Below are positions 55,805 through 64,000 of a DNA stretch of 64,000 bases, in pieces. Within the stretch, counting starts at the first letter, position 1, and every line of letters starts with the position of its first letter. Under the pieces are notes generated by a model, which saw only the letters and a program-made list of their open reading frames with translations, had not been told where the DNA came from and ran no database searches. The stretch covers positions 1 through 64,000 of the forward strand of contig JADLSH010000079.1 in NCBI GenBank assembly GCA_016169945.1, read 5' to 3'. The translations under genes were made by a program, and so were the position numbers. Source of the DNA: Trachythela sp. YZ-2020. Taxonomy: Eukaryota > Cnidaria > Anthozoa > Malacalcyonacea > Clavulariidae.

Positions 55805-57030
55805 ACTTATGTTGAACAAAAATGAACTTTACTAAGGTTTAACTGCAAACAGTATTGATTGGCAATCAGACTGAAATAACAATATAGTTTGTCTTGAATT
55901 TTGATCTTAGTTGTGCTGTTTCTCAGCTTTTGTGTAAGGTGGCACTTGCCGCCTTTTACCAATAGCTCACTCGGTTGGATCTTTAAGATCCGCCTGTCAG
56001 TGAGAACTACTGAGACAGAATTCAAGACTTGTACACATTTATGTTGATGCAGTTTACTGTTGTTGTGTAAGGTGGTTACACCGCCTTTTACCAGCACCTC
56101 TTTTGAGTGGCATGTATTTATAAGCCGCTCATGAAATGGGAGATGCATAGATGTATACATTCTGTATTGTTCATTTCTAATTTTGCATGGTCATTGTTTA
56201 GTATAAGGGAGAAACAATGGGATTTACAGTTTTATGCATGTATTTTACTTATGTTGAACACTTTACTAAGGTTTAACTGCAAACAGTATTGATTGGCAAT
56301 GAGACTGAAATAACAATATAGTTTGTCTTGAATTTTGATCTTAGTTGTGCTGTTTCTCAGCTTTTGTGTAAGGTGGCACTTGCCGCCTTTTACCAATAGC
56401 TCACTCGGGTGGATCTTTAAGATCCGCCTGTCAGTGAGAACTACTGAGACAGAATTCAAGACTAGTATACATTTATGTTGATGCAGTTTACTGTTGTTGT
56501 GTAAGGTGGTTACACCGCCTTTTACCAGCACCTCTTTTGAGTGGCATGTATGTATAAGCCGCACATGAAAGGGGAGATGCATAGATGTATATATTCTGTA
56601 TTGTTCATTTCTAATTTTGCATGGTCATTGTTTAGTGTAAGGGAGAAACAATGGGATTTACAGTTTTATGCATGTATTTTACTTATGTTGAACAAAAATG
56701 AACTTTACTATGGTTTAACTGCAAACAATATTGATTGGCAATGAGACTGAAATAACAATATAGTTTGTCTTGAATTTTGATCTTAGTTGTGCTGTTTCTC
56801 AGCTTTTGTGTAAGGTGGCACTTGCCGCCTTTTACCAATAGCTCACTCGGGTGGCACTTTAAGAGTCGCCTGTCAGTGAGAACTACTGAGACAGAATTCA
56901 AGACTTGTATACATTTATGTTGATGCAGTTTACTGTTGTTGTGTAAGGTGGTTACACCGCCTTTTACCAGCACCTCTTTTGAGTGGCATTTATTACAAGC
57001 TGCTCATGAAAGGGGAGATTCATAGATACA
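55805..57030. repeat. 440-bp tandem repeat, 2.8 copies
   Basis: ACTTATGTTGAACA recurs at 55805, 56247 and 56681 (periods 442 and 434). Each unit includes two hairpin-forming segments (AAGGTGGCACTTGCCGCCTT and AAGGTGGTTACACCGCCTTT). The minus-strand frame containing LVKGGKCHLTQKL stays open in all units. Lies between candidate exons, so probably intronic in Y gene 1. Confidence 0.85.
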
Positions 57031-57289
57031 TACCTTCTGAATTGTGGATTAATAATTACAAAGTGGGCATGCCATTAGGGTGCATTAATAATTACAGCTC
57101 AATTGGTTAAAAAGAGACAAGGGCAGGTAGTCAGGTTAATCCATTAATGCCCACCACTTTCCCTTTGAAAGTAAAATTGTCTGGCATTAGACAGAGCAAA
57201 ATGACATTTAGTTGGTGCATCAGGGTGCATTGCAGCTTAATGGGTTAATGTAATTTTTTATTATTTTACATTTCTTGTTCTTGTACTAG

Positions 57290-57604
57290 GAGGATGGAAA
57301 CTTTGAAGATGTGGCAAAGGATATGACACAGAACTGGCCGAAGATACTCGCCATGGGATCTCAAGAAGACATGGACGAGATTGCCATCGTTGCAGAGAAG
57401 ATGGTGCTCTTTATAATGGAAGGACGGTTGGTTGAGGCAGCGTTTGCCTTCATGGCAACAAATTATGTATTCTTGTTCGAATATCCGGGTACATTGAACA
57501 ATGTTTGCCTCTTTTTTCAAAAATGCATACCGAGCATCCAAGATGGCAAGAAACTACCGACCTCAGTGATAACATTTACAAGTAAACTGGACACGAAGTC
57601 TTAA
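57290..57604 (+). CDS. Terminal exon of Y gene 1
   Basis: A pyrimidine-rich acceptor (TTTCTTGTTCTTGTACTAG) opens a frame of 104 codons in phase 0: EDGNFEDVAKDMTQNWPKIL, then AEKMVLFIMEGRLVEAAFAF and EYPGTLNNVCLFFQKCIPSI to a stop. The pattern YPxxLxNxxxFxQKxIxxIxD resembles a C-terminal segment I have seen in transposon-linked animal proteins, but I cannot name the family. Upstream exons are unclear. It converges on the recombinase gene. Confidence 0.55.
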   Translation, partial: EDGNFEDVAKDMTQNWPKILAMGSQEDMDEIAIVAEKMVLFIMEGRLVEAAFAFMATNYVFLFEYPGTLNNVCLFFQKCIPSIQDGKKLPTSVITFTSKLDTKS

Positions 57605-57609
57605 GACTC

Positions 57610-58160
57610 TTAACATTGACTATTATATACCTTAACATTAAAATATATTTGACATTTACTTACTAGGCCCAGGATCATAATATGCTTTGTAATATATAAA
57701 CTACAAGACACATGTACTGTATATAAACTGACTCATCCGACATTCTATTATTTGCGCTTGATTATGTGCATAGTACGCGATAAGTCGATATATATATTTA
57801 GAGGACTGGAAAGTAGCTTCCCCTGCATGTGTCGATGTAGTTTTCGATATAGATTTCTCAAACTCATTAAATATTCATGACCTCTCGGTCCAATCAGACA
57901 CGCTGAAATCAGTCACGTGCCGTATCTGGATAGAAGAGGAAGATCGGTCTGATTAGAATTCCTTATGAGAACAGTAGGAAAATAATATAACATTTGCATA
58001 ATGACTGTATCTAGAAACTTTGTTCTCAATACAGTATTTAGAACAAAATTGGCAAATCTGTATTTAGAACGCTTTTTCTAAGCACACTGAACACAGTACT
58101 AATAAATAGTACTAAAAATAATTAAAAACAAAATTACGAACGACAAACACCCAAAAGTAT
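57610..58160. other. Interior of Y before the Tigger, no gene seen
   Basis: AT-rich sequence without supportable frames. Confidence 0.5.
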
Positions 58161-58541
58161 CTACAGTCGAACCTCTATTAAGCGGCCCTCTATTAAGCGG
58201 CCACCCTCTTTTAAACGGCCGCATATCAAAGTCCCAAAATATTTGTAATACAATTACTATAAAATATCCCTCTATTAAACGGCCACCTCCATTAAACGGC
58301 CGCGGCCACCTATGAGCGGTCCCAAATGATGTTTTATATAAGTTATTACCTCTATTAAACGGCCAGCTTGCACACTAAAAGTTGAGCTAATGTTTAATAA
58401 TTTGCTTTATTTACTTAATAACACTTAAAACTAATGTTCAACACATGCCACTTGACACCTCGCTCAACTTTACAGGTCATTAAATTCAAAGCATTGTCAG
58501 CAACAAAAGTGTCGGTGTTTGCGTTGCATAGAAACGCTCTA

Positions 58542-59133
58542 TTACTTCGCCTCAAATCCCTCCTTTTTTAACTTTTCCTTTAGCCAACTGATTGAAAAGG
58601 CATCTCCTGTGAAATGAAATTCACAGGAATTTCAAACCATAGCCGCCACCTCTATTCACACGCGTTCCTTTGACCACTGCTTTACCGGAGTTCGCCGCTC
58701 GTTTAAGAAACTTTGTGAGCCATATTGCCATTAATTTTGGAACATGTCCAATGATTTCAAAGTCCTCCTTCATTTCATTCGGATGCGAGTATCGTTTTTC
58801 GGTAGATATATCATGACGACGTCGCATTGCACGTTGAACTGATCTAAGACTAAGATTTTCGTCCATTTCGTGCAAGCTTTCGCGAACAACTGCCACAGCA
58901 TTAGAGTCCTCTTTGTTACTTGGTTCTCGCTTAAGATCATGTTCTTCTTCAACGTTTGGCACCCAGATGTCCATATATGCATGATAGCCTCTGATAAACG
59001 AAATTACTTTAAATGTTTCCGTGGAGGACATTTCTATGCTATGTATTTCTGATCTTTTGGCTGGCAAAATTAAGACGTATACAGGTGTGAACGGAAATGA
59101 GTGTAGCATTACAGTTGGGAGGTAAAGCGCCAT
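58542..59133 (-). pseudogene. HIRAN-domain protein carried by the Tigger
   Basis: The frame from 59133 (or a more natural ATG at 59031, MSSTETFKVISF) encodes a HIRAN-like domain: SFIRGYHAYMDIWVP, LKREPSNKEDSNAVAVV, EIIGHVPKLMAIWLTKFLKR and NRGGGYGLKF. HIRAN domains bind DNA ends or damaged DNA in helicases such as HLTF. At 58621 the frame stops, but a +1/-1 shift continues as EFHFTGDAFSISWLKEKLKK to a stop at 58542, so one small indel breaks the gene. Starts 26-130 bases from the divergent transposase, so they share a promoter region. Confidence 0.72.
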
Positions 59134-59158
59134 AACAATGTAAGGTATTCAATTGGAA

Positions 59159-61037
59159 ATGTCTGAGTTGCCGAGTACCGCATTTTGTCAAACGTGTGGT
59201 AGTGAAACAAATTACGAATGTTTGAGTTGCAGAAAAGCTGTATGTAACAGGTCAGCTACCTGTTCCACTGCCGCTCCTGAAGAGACACCTGGTTGGAAAG
59301 CTGGCTCAAGTGTGTCCTTTTGTCATTCTTGCAAAGATGCAACCGAGAACATAAAAGAACAGGCAACATGTAAAGCTGGTGTTAAAACAAAGCTGAAGAC
59401 CGGCCACAGTAACAGCCGTCCAACCGATCGCTGCTCAACCTTCACGAACAAGCGCAAATGTCTTGACCTGTCTGAAAAAGTTGCCGTAATCAGATTTGCT
59501 AAAGATCACCCTGATCTCGGAGCCAGAAAAATAGCAGAACACTTTCAAACTGGAAGAACACAGATCCAAACCATCATAAAAAACAAGGCATCTATACTTG
59601 CTTTGCACGAAAGCACTGATGAACGAAGTCAGCAAAAGCGACAGCGCACAGCCAAATATTCGGATGTGAACAAACCCGTGTGGGAGTGGTACACCATGTG
59701 TAGAAACTCTAACATACCAGTTTCCGGACCAATGCTTCAAGAAGAGGCCCTAGTAATAGCAGAAAGGCTAGAAATGATAGGTTTTACAGCATCAAATGGT
59801 TGGCTGGAAAAATTCAAGAAACAACATAACATATGCAATATGACCGTGGCAGGCGAAGAGGGAGGCGTGAGACCGGAAACAGTTGAAAGCTGGAGTGAAA
59901 GGGCAGGAGAAATCACCAGAGGATGGAAGGAAGAAGATGTGTGGAACATGGATGAAACTGGAAGTTTTTGGCGTGGTCTTCCTGAGAAGACTCTCAGCGA
60001 AAGAGGAAAAAGATGCAGTGGCGGCAAAAACGCAAAGATACGCATCACGTGGGCATTTTTTGTTAATGCCGCAGGGGATAAGGAAGATCCCATTGTTATC
60101 GGGAAGTCTGCAAAACCGCGATGCTTCAAGCATTTAAAGGACAACAAGCGTCCGTCCAAATGTAACTATTTTTCAAATGCCAAAGCCTGGATGAACACGG
60201 GTATTATGACTGAAGTTTTGTCAAAACTTAATCGTCAATTGAAGCGAAAGAACAGACGTATTTTGCTGTTTATGGATAATGCCCCTTGTCATCCACAAAG
60301 CTTGAAGGACAGCTTTTCGAACATAAACATTGTGTTTTTGCCAAAGAATACCACATCCAAGACTCAACCACTGGACGCTGGTATCATTGCCAACTGGAAA
60401 GTTAAGTACAAAAAGCGATTGCTTCGCTATGTATGTGGTCAAGTCGACGGGTCCAAGAGTGCGAGCGACATTGTGAAATCTGTGAATCTTCTTATGTCCA
60501 TCGAATGGGGAAGACAGGCTTGGGACGAAGTGTCCTCTGATACAATCCAAAGATGCTTCAAGAAGACGGGATTGTCTCCGCAAGAAATCGCTATCGAAGA
60601 CGATCCCTTTGAAGGAGAGGAACTGCAAGATCTTCAGGAACTTCTGAGCAGATTCGAAGTGCCTTGTACTGCAGAAGAGTACATATCGACCGAAGACGAT
60701 CTTGAAGTTTGTCCTGGCTACATCGACAATTCTGACCCGAACTGGAGGAAGTTGTTCGCGAGGAATTGCTGGAGACAATCTTAATGATTTATCCGCTTCG
60801 TCAGATACAGCGAACTCAGTAAGCGATGACGAATATGACAGAGATTTACAAGAACCTGAACTGGAGTCGTTGACGGAGGCAATTGGGCATGCTGAGGATC
60901 TGCGAAATTTTGCAATTTATAACGGATATGAGGAGCTAGCTCAATCAATATCTAAGACAAATGATTTGCTCTGTGCTTTGAAACTCAATGCACCGCGGCG
61001 ACAAATGCAGATTAAGGACTATTTTAAGCCAACATAG
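59159..61037 (+). pseudogene. Tigger/pogo-type transposase, frameshifted near the C-terminus
   Basis: From ATG 59159: a Cys-rich N-terminus (FCQTCGSETNYECLSC, SFCHSC) that is unusual for Tigger, a psq-type helix-turn-helix (KVAVIRFAKDHPDLGARKIA), a CENP-B-type DNA-binding domain (NIPVSGPMLQEEALVIAERL) and a DDE catalytic core: WNMDETGSFW, LLFMDNAPCH and NTTSKTQPLDAGII, a DD32D arrangement. The main frame ends at 60784, while the conserved tail (EDLRNFAIYNGYEELAQSIS, MQIKDYFKPT) lies in the next frame to 61037, so frameshifts near 60740-60775 separate them. Catalytic residues are intact. Confidence 0.9.
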
Positions 61038-61404
61038 ACTGCTAATAGTAAACGTATATGGTCGAACATATTGCACTTTTCCAAATTTAAGTTGTTAGTC
61101 TTTTGCTACCGCTTTGTGTAGTTCTTGGACCAAGTTTGAAAACTCTTTTGTTAACAATTACTTCTTGATCTTTCTAAAATCTACTTATTACTGTCATCGG
61201 TGATTTATGATTGAATAAATAGACATTTGACCACGCCCAAGGCCTAATTATTGCGTACCTCTATTTAGCGGCCACCTCTATTAAGCGGCCACAAAGCCGA
61301 TCCCCGAGGGTGGCCGCTTAATAGAGGTTCGACTGTAATTGTATTTGCACAACATCACAAACTCTACTTACTCAAATTAACATTAATATTCACAGTCGCG
61401 TTAC

Positions 61405-62834
61405 TTAGGTCGCTATTGCAAAATAAGCCGTCCAAAAAATACTCCTGCTTTGCAGTTCACTATTATTATTCGCCTTAGAGTCACACTTAGCATCCAGTAA
61501 TGCCAATTCATCAGAATTTAGACTGGCTAAATATTCATCAAAATCGTCGTCCAAAAATGTGTCTTCCTCAGCTGCCACAGGCTCAGCCTTGGTCGTTTTA
61601 CCATCATCAGTACTTTCGACTAGTAAAGGAGGTCCTAGACAATCTGAAACACACTTAATCTGTTCTTCACTAGGCTTTTCATACCTAAATAATGCATTCG
61701 ATATATGTCCAGTACGCTCGCGGATAAGTTTTTCTTCAACGTTATTCTGAAAAAGCGTAGAGGCACATGTAACACGAAGGCTATGTGCAGTTTTTCGTTG
61801 TAGACCAGCTGCTGTCGTCAAGGAAGGCAAAATGGAGTTCAGTTTATGAATTCCAACTGGAGCATCTTCAAATTTGTAACTTATTTTAGATGGCCGAAAG
61901 TAAAATGCATCGTTGCGTCTACTTAGCTGACTAACCATGCTTATATACTTCTTAAACAGCTTAACAATACAATGCTTGTGGTCTTTCTCATTATCTGCGT
62001 GGCAACGATGCTTAACATTTCTCGGGTTTCGCTTCAGATCTTTTAAACCGCCGTGAAAAGTTTTGCTTACATTTTCAACAAATGACACTTCATTTTCGGT
62101 CACTACAAAGTTATGCAGACGCAAAATACGGTGTTCTTTAGCCCTTAAGCCAAATAATTTGCCAATATAGAAATACAACGTGTTGAATAACGTCTCCGGA
62201 CTGCTCTCACCCAAAACACCGACACTCCACATCTGCTTTTCCTCTTCCACGGTAATGGCTGCTCTCTCTGCCTTGGCTACTTTTTTCGCATGATCTTCGC
62301 TTATACATGCATGGAGAACTTTCATCTCCGCGTCTAACACCTTTCGAAACACCTGAAACTTGCCAACAATATTTGGATACACTAATTAGAAAACTATATT
62401 TTCAAACTAATGGTAAATGAACAGCCTGCGTCGAATATTACTTACTTGTAATTTTCTTTGTTTAGCGGGTTCATCTCTGCCTTCCCATTTTCTTCGTAGT
62501 AACGCTTCATACAACATATCAACTGATATATGGTTTTCTCTGGGTATGGTTTTCCATCTCGATCTCGCACTTCTTGAACATACTTGCATAACCAAAAATT
62601 CAACGTTTCGGCAGTCATATTTAATATGTCTGTCTTCAGGCTTTCGACAACTGACACATCAAGGCCAAAGTTGCAGCTTTCTGCCGGCCCGTAGTCATTG
62701 GTTCTTTCGCTCTTCCAGGATTCAAATATACGAATACCCCACTGAGTTTTATACTGCGTAGTCTTTGGCACTGCATTTTTTATTCTTTTCGAAGCCTCCT
62801 CTTCGTTCAATGCTTCGCCAAATCGTTTCGCCAT
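61405..62834 (-). CDS. Tyrosine recombinase, KIAA1958/Crypton type, two exons
   Basis: First exon from ATG 62834 (MAKRFGEALNEEEASKRIKN) to a GTAAGT donor at 62445; second from near 62380 to a stop at 61405. Exon 1 gives the SAM-like DNA-binding part (NFWLCKYVQEVRDRDGKPYP), exon 2 the catalytic domain: KLFGLRAKEHRILRL (first Arg), THSLR-equivalent AHSLRVTCASTLF (H-x-x-R), RTGHIS and the Tyr in ALFRYEKPSEEQ. This matches the DUF3504/KIAA1958 family derived from Crypton elements. It cuts and joins DNA through a tyrosine. Phase at the short intron does not fit exactly, so a small indel or another acceptor is likely. A ~70-residue acidic tail follows. Confidence 0.82.
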
Positions 62835-62889
62835 CAAACACATGCACAAATGAATCAAGTTATGGGTGGATTCACGCATATATTTTCAT

Positions 62890-63180
62890 AGCTACATATA
62901 CTTAACGTTTTCTATACTAAAGCAACAAAAGGTCATATTCCCTCGACGTCAATGAATATTTAATGAGTTTGAGAAGCCATGCCTCGTGTTTAGAACCCTA
63001 CTGCAAACACAGCTCCTCGGATAGGAAATAGTACTTCTTAAATATGTATATTTAAATGTTATACAATTTAGCAAAAAAATGTTGTAGTTTTGCATATTTA
63101 TGTTGTCTATTATATAGTTATTTATAGTTATTGACAGTCCATACTGTACTTGAATATATGTATTTCCCGTATTTGAAATA
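62890..63180. other. Upstream of the recombinase, no feature seen
   Basis: AT-rich. Presumably contains the recombinase promoter on the minus strand; no clear TATA motif can be singled out. Confidence 0.4.
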
Positions 63181-63748
63181 CCTTTACTCAAAGTTTGAGT
63201 ATGTGTATTTGTTTTCCTCAATGTTTGAGTAACTTTTCATCGAGTAACTGGGACGCTATTTTGTGTATACACTACTCGAGGTTTGAGTTAGATTACTCAA
63301 AGTTTGAGTAGACTGTTCGTTTACTCAAAATTAGGAGTCACTATGGGTGCATTTTATTTGAGTAACTAGAACTCCTTTTTTGAGTAACAAGTACTCATAT
63401 TTTGAGTATAAGTTTACTCATATTTTGAGTATAAGTTTACTCAAAGTTTGAGTAGACTGTTCGTTTACTCAAAATTAGGAGTCACTATGGGTGCATTTTA
63501 TTTGAGTAACTAGAACTCCTTTTTTGAGTAACAAGAACTCATATTTTGAGTAATTCATAAGTTTACTCATTCAGTGAGTAATTGTAAATTGGTCAAATTT
63601 GAGTGTTTTCACCTCACATTTTTGAGTAAAACTCACTCAAAAATCTGAGTAATTCTTACTCACATGTACGAGTTTGTTTTACTAATTATTAAGAGTCAGT
63701 ATGGGTGCATTCATTTACTCAATATTTTGAGTAGATTTTTTTGCAGTG
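63180..63748. repeat. Right subterminal TTGAGTAA repeats of Y
   Basis: Dense TTTGAGTAA/TTACTCAAA copies. A segment of about 110 bp (from TTACTCAAAGTTTGAGTAGA through TTTTTTGAGTAACAAG) occurs twice at 63295-63405 and 63430-63535, so the array has grown by duplication. Ends in TTTTTTGCAGTG at 63748. Confidence 0.9.
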
Positions 63749-63750
63749 TA

Positions 63751-64000
63751 TAGACTCGGGAGTCATACACTTAGGGATAAGTGACCACAGTTTAGTTTAC
63801 ATATGCAGAAAAATTAGTATTCCAAAACAGGAACCAAAGATAGTCGAAACAAGGCAATTTAAACATTTCAACACAATTCAATTTCAACAGATTTAAGAGA
63901 AGCGTTCAGCATTCCATATTGCGAAACCGACCCAAATAAAGCGTGGAATGACTGGAAAGAGACATTCCTTGAAATTGCGAACTTTCACGCACCAGTCAGA
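63751..64000 (+). mobile_element. LINE endonuclease and linker, 3' side of the Y insertion
   Basis: Continues the LINE cut at 43725: GVIHLGISDHSLVYICRKIS, then KIVETRQFKHFN and, after a frameshift, DPNKAWNDWKETFLEIANFH. It runs off the window. Same strand and in phase with the 5' part when one TA is kept. Confidence 0.85.

Larger units (their letters stand above)
58164..61335. mobile_element. Tigger (pogo-type) DNA transposon, 3,172 bp, TA duplication
   Basis: Ends CAGTCGAACCTCTATTAAGC and exact complement, each flanked by TA (58162-58163 and 61336-61337). Subterminal repeats TCTATTAAGCGGCCACC and TATTAAACGGCCACC recur several times at both ends. Contains a HIRAN-domain gene on minus and a Tigger transposase on plus, divergently placed. 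It interrupts Y between gene 1 and the recombinase gene. Confidence 0.93.
43726..63748. mobile_element. Element Y, 20.0 kb, CACTGCAAAAAA ends, inserted in a LINE
   Basis: Left end CACTGCAAAAAATGCATGAG at 43726, right end the complement TTTTTTGCAGTG at 63748, TA on both sides. Removing Y and one TA restores the interrupted LINE endonuclease frame across the junction. Both ends carry TTGAGTAA-type subterminal repeats. Nested within it are X' (with an IS3EU-like element) and a Tigger, leaving about 7.3 kb of Y proper: a tyrosine recombinase gene on minus near the right end, and a spliced gene on plus ending at 57604. Superfamily uncertain: ends suit EnSpm/CACTA, but the visible enzyme is a recombinase. 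Confidence 0.85.

Noticed and set aside
59737..60159. Minus-strand frames of 113-185 codons under the Tigger transposase
   Set aside because: Antisense shadows of a clear transposase gene.
43726..63748. Y as a Maverick/Polinton or giant virus-like element because of its 20-kb size
   Set aside because: No DNA polymerase B, capsid, protease or packaging ATPase frame is present; the size is explained by nested X', IS3EU-like and Tigger insertions, and the ends are CAC-type rather than AG-type.

Overview
The window looks like a repeat-dense piece of an AT-rich invertebrate metazoan genome, most probably a cnidarian or similar marine animal. Spliced genes with GT-AG introns, LINE retrotransposons ending in short microsatellite tails, THAP, KIAA1958-like and Tigger-type transposon proteins, and a small secreted vWA protein all point to an animal. 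The species assignment is inference. I see no bacterial operons, rRNA, tRNA or CRISPR array.

Layout. 1-4882 is an imperfect inverted duplication (arms about 1.86 kb, spacer 1.17 kb) built around LINE fragments. 5.2-10.4 kb holds decayed LINEs whose 3' ends run into a degenerate minisatellite made of TTAAAAGGACACT-like units; the LINE-plus-array unit occurs twice. 10.4-19.9 kb is the one convincing host gene: TATA box, 5'UTR intron, signal-peptide exon, Cys-rich exon and two exons forming a complete von Willebrand A domain (262 aa). All splice phases agree, although LINE pieces sit in its introns. 20.3-23.3 kb is a LINE on the minus strand with an intact 699-codon RT frame. 24.9-27.4 kb is the 5' half of a CR1-type LINE whose ORF1 has an SGNH esterase domain; a second LINE has been inserted into it with a 9-bp target duplication. 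28.6-32.1 kb is a P/THAP-like DNA transposon with two convergent genes.

From 33.6 kb onward the window is a stack of nested DNA transposons. An inverted-repeat unit with a protein-kinase N-lobe relic (33.6-42.6 kb, here called K) contains element X (35.2-41.3 kb). A LINE at 43.5 kb is split by a 20.0-kb element Y (43,726-63,748). Y has CACTGCAAAAAA inverted ends, TTGAGTAA subterminal repeats and a TA target duplication; the interrupted LINE frame resumes on the far side. Y carries a tyrosine-recombinase gene of KIAA1958/Crypton type, a spliced gene of unknown function, a second, inverted copy of X (X', 43,998-53,509) and a Tigger element. X' is itself split by a 3,588-bp element with a 6-bp duplication (CTGGTG) and an IS3-like DDE transposase, best matching the IS3EU superfamily. 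X and X' act as each other's empty-site control, so several insertions can be dated relative to each other and their target duplications read directly.

The strongest candidate for something new is cargo. The IS3EU-like element carries, opposite its transposase, a gene with the C-terminal lobe of an alpha-kinase. Its long terminal inverted repeats end at the start codons of both genes, so the two genes appear to share one promoter and leader. The Tigger element carries a divergent HIRAN-domain gene, the P-like element a C2H2 gene with P-transposase-C-terminal-like sequence, Y a recombinase plus a second gene, and unit K a kinase. Repeated two-gene architecture across unrelated transposon superfamilies in one locus is the main theme.
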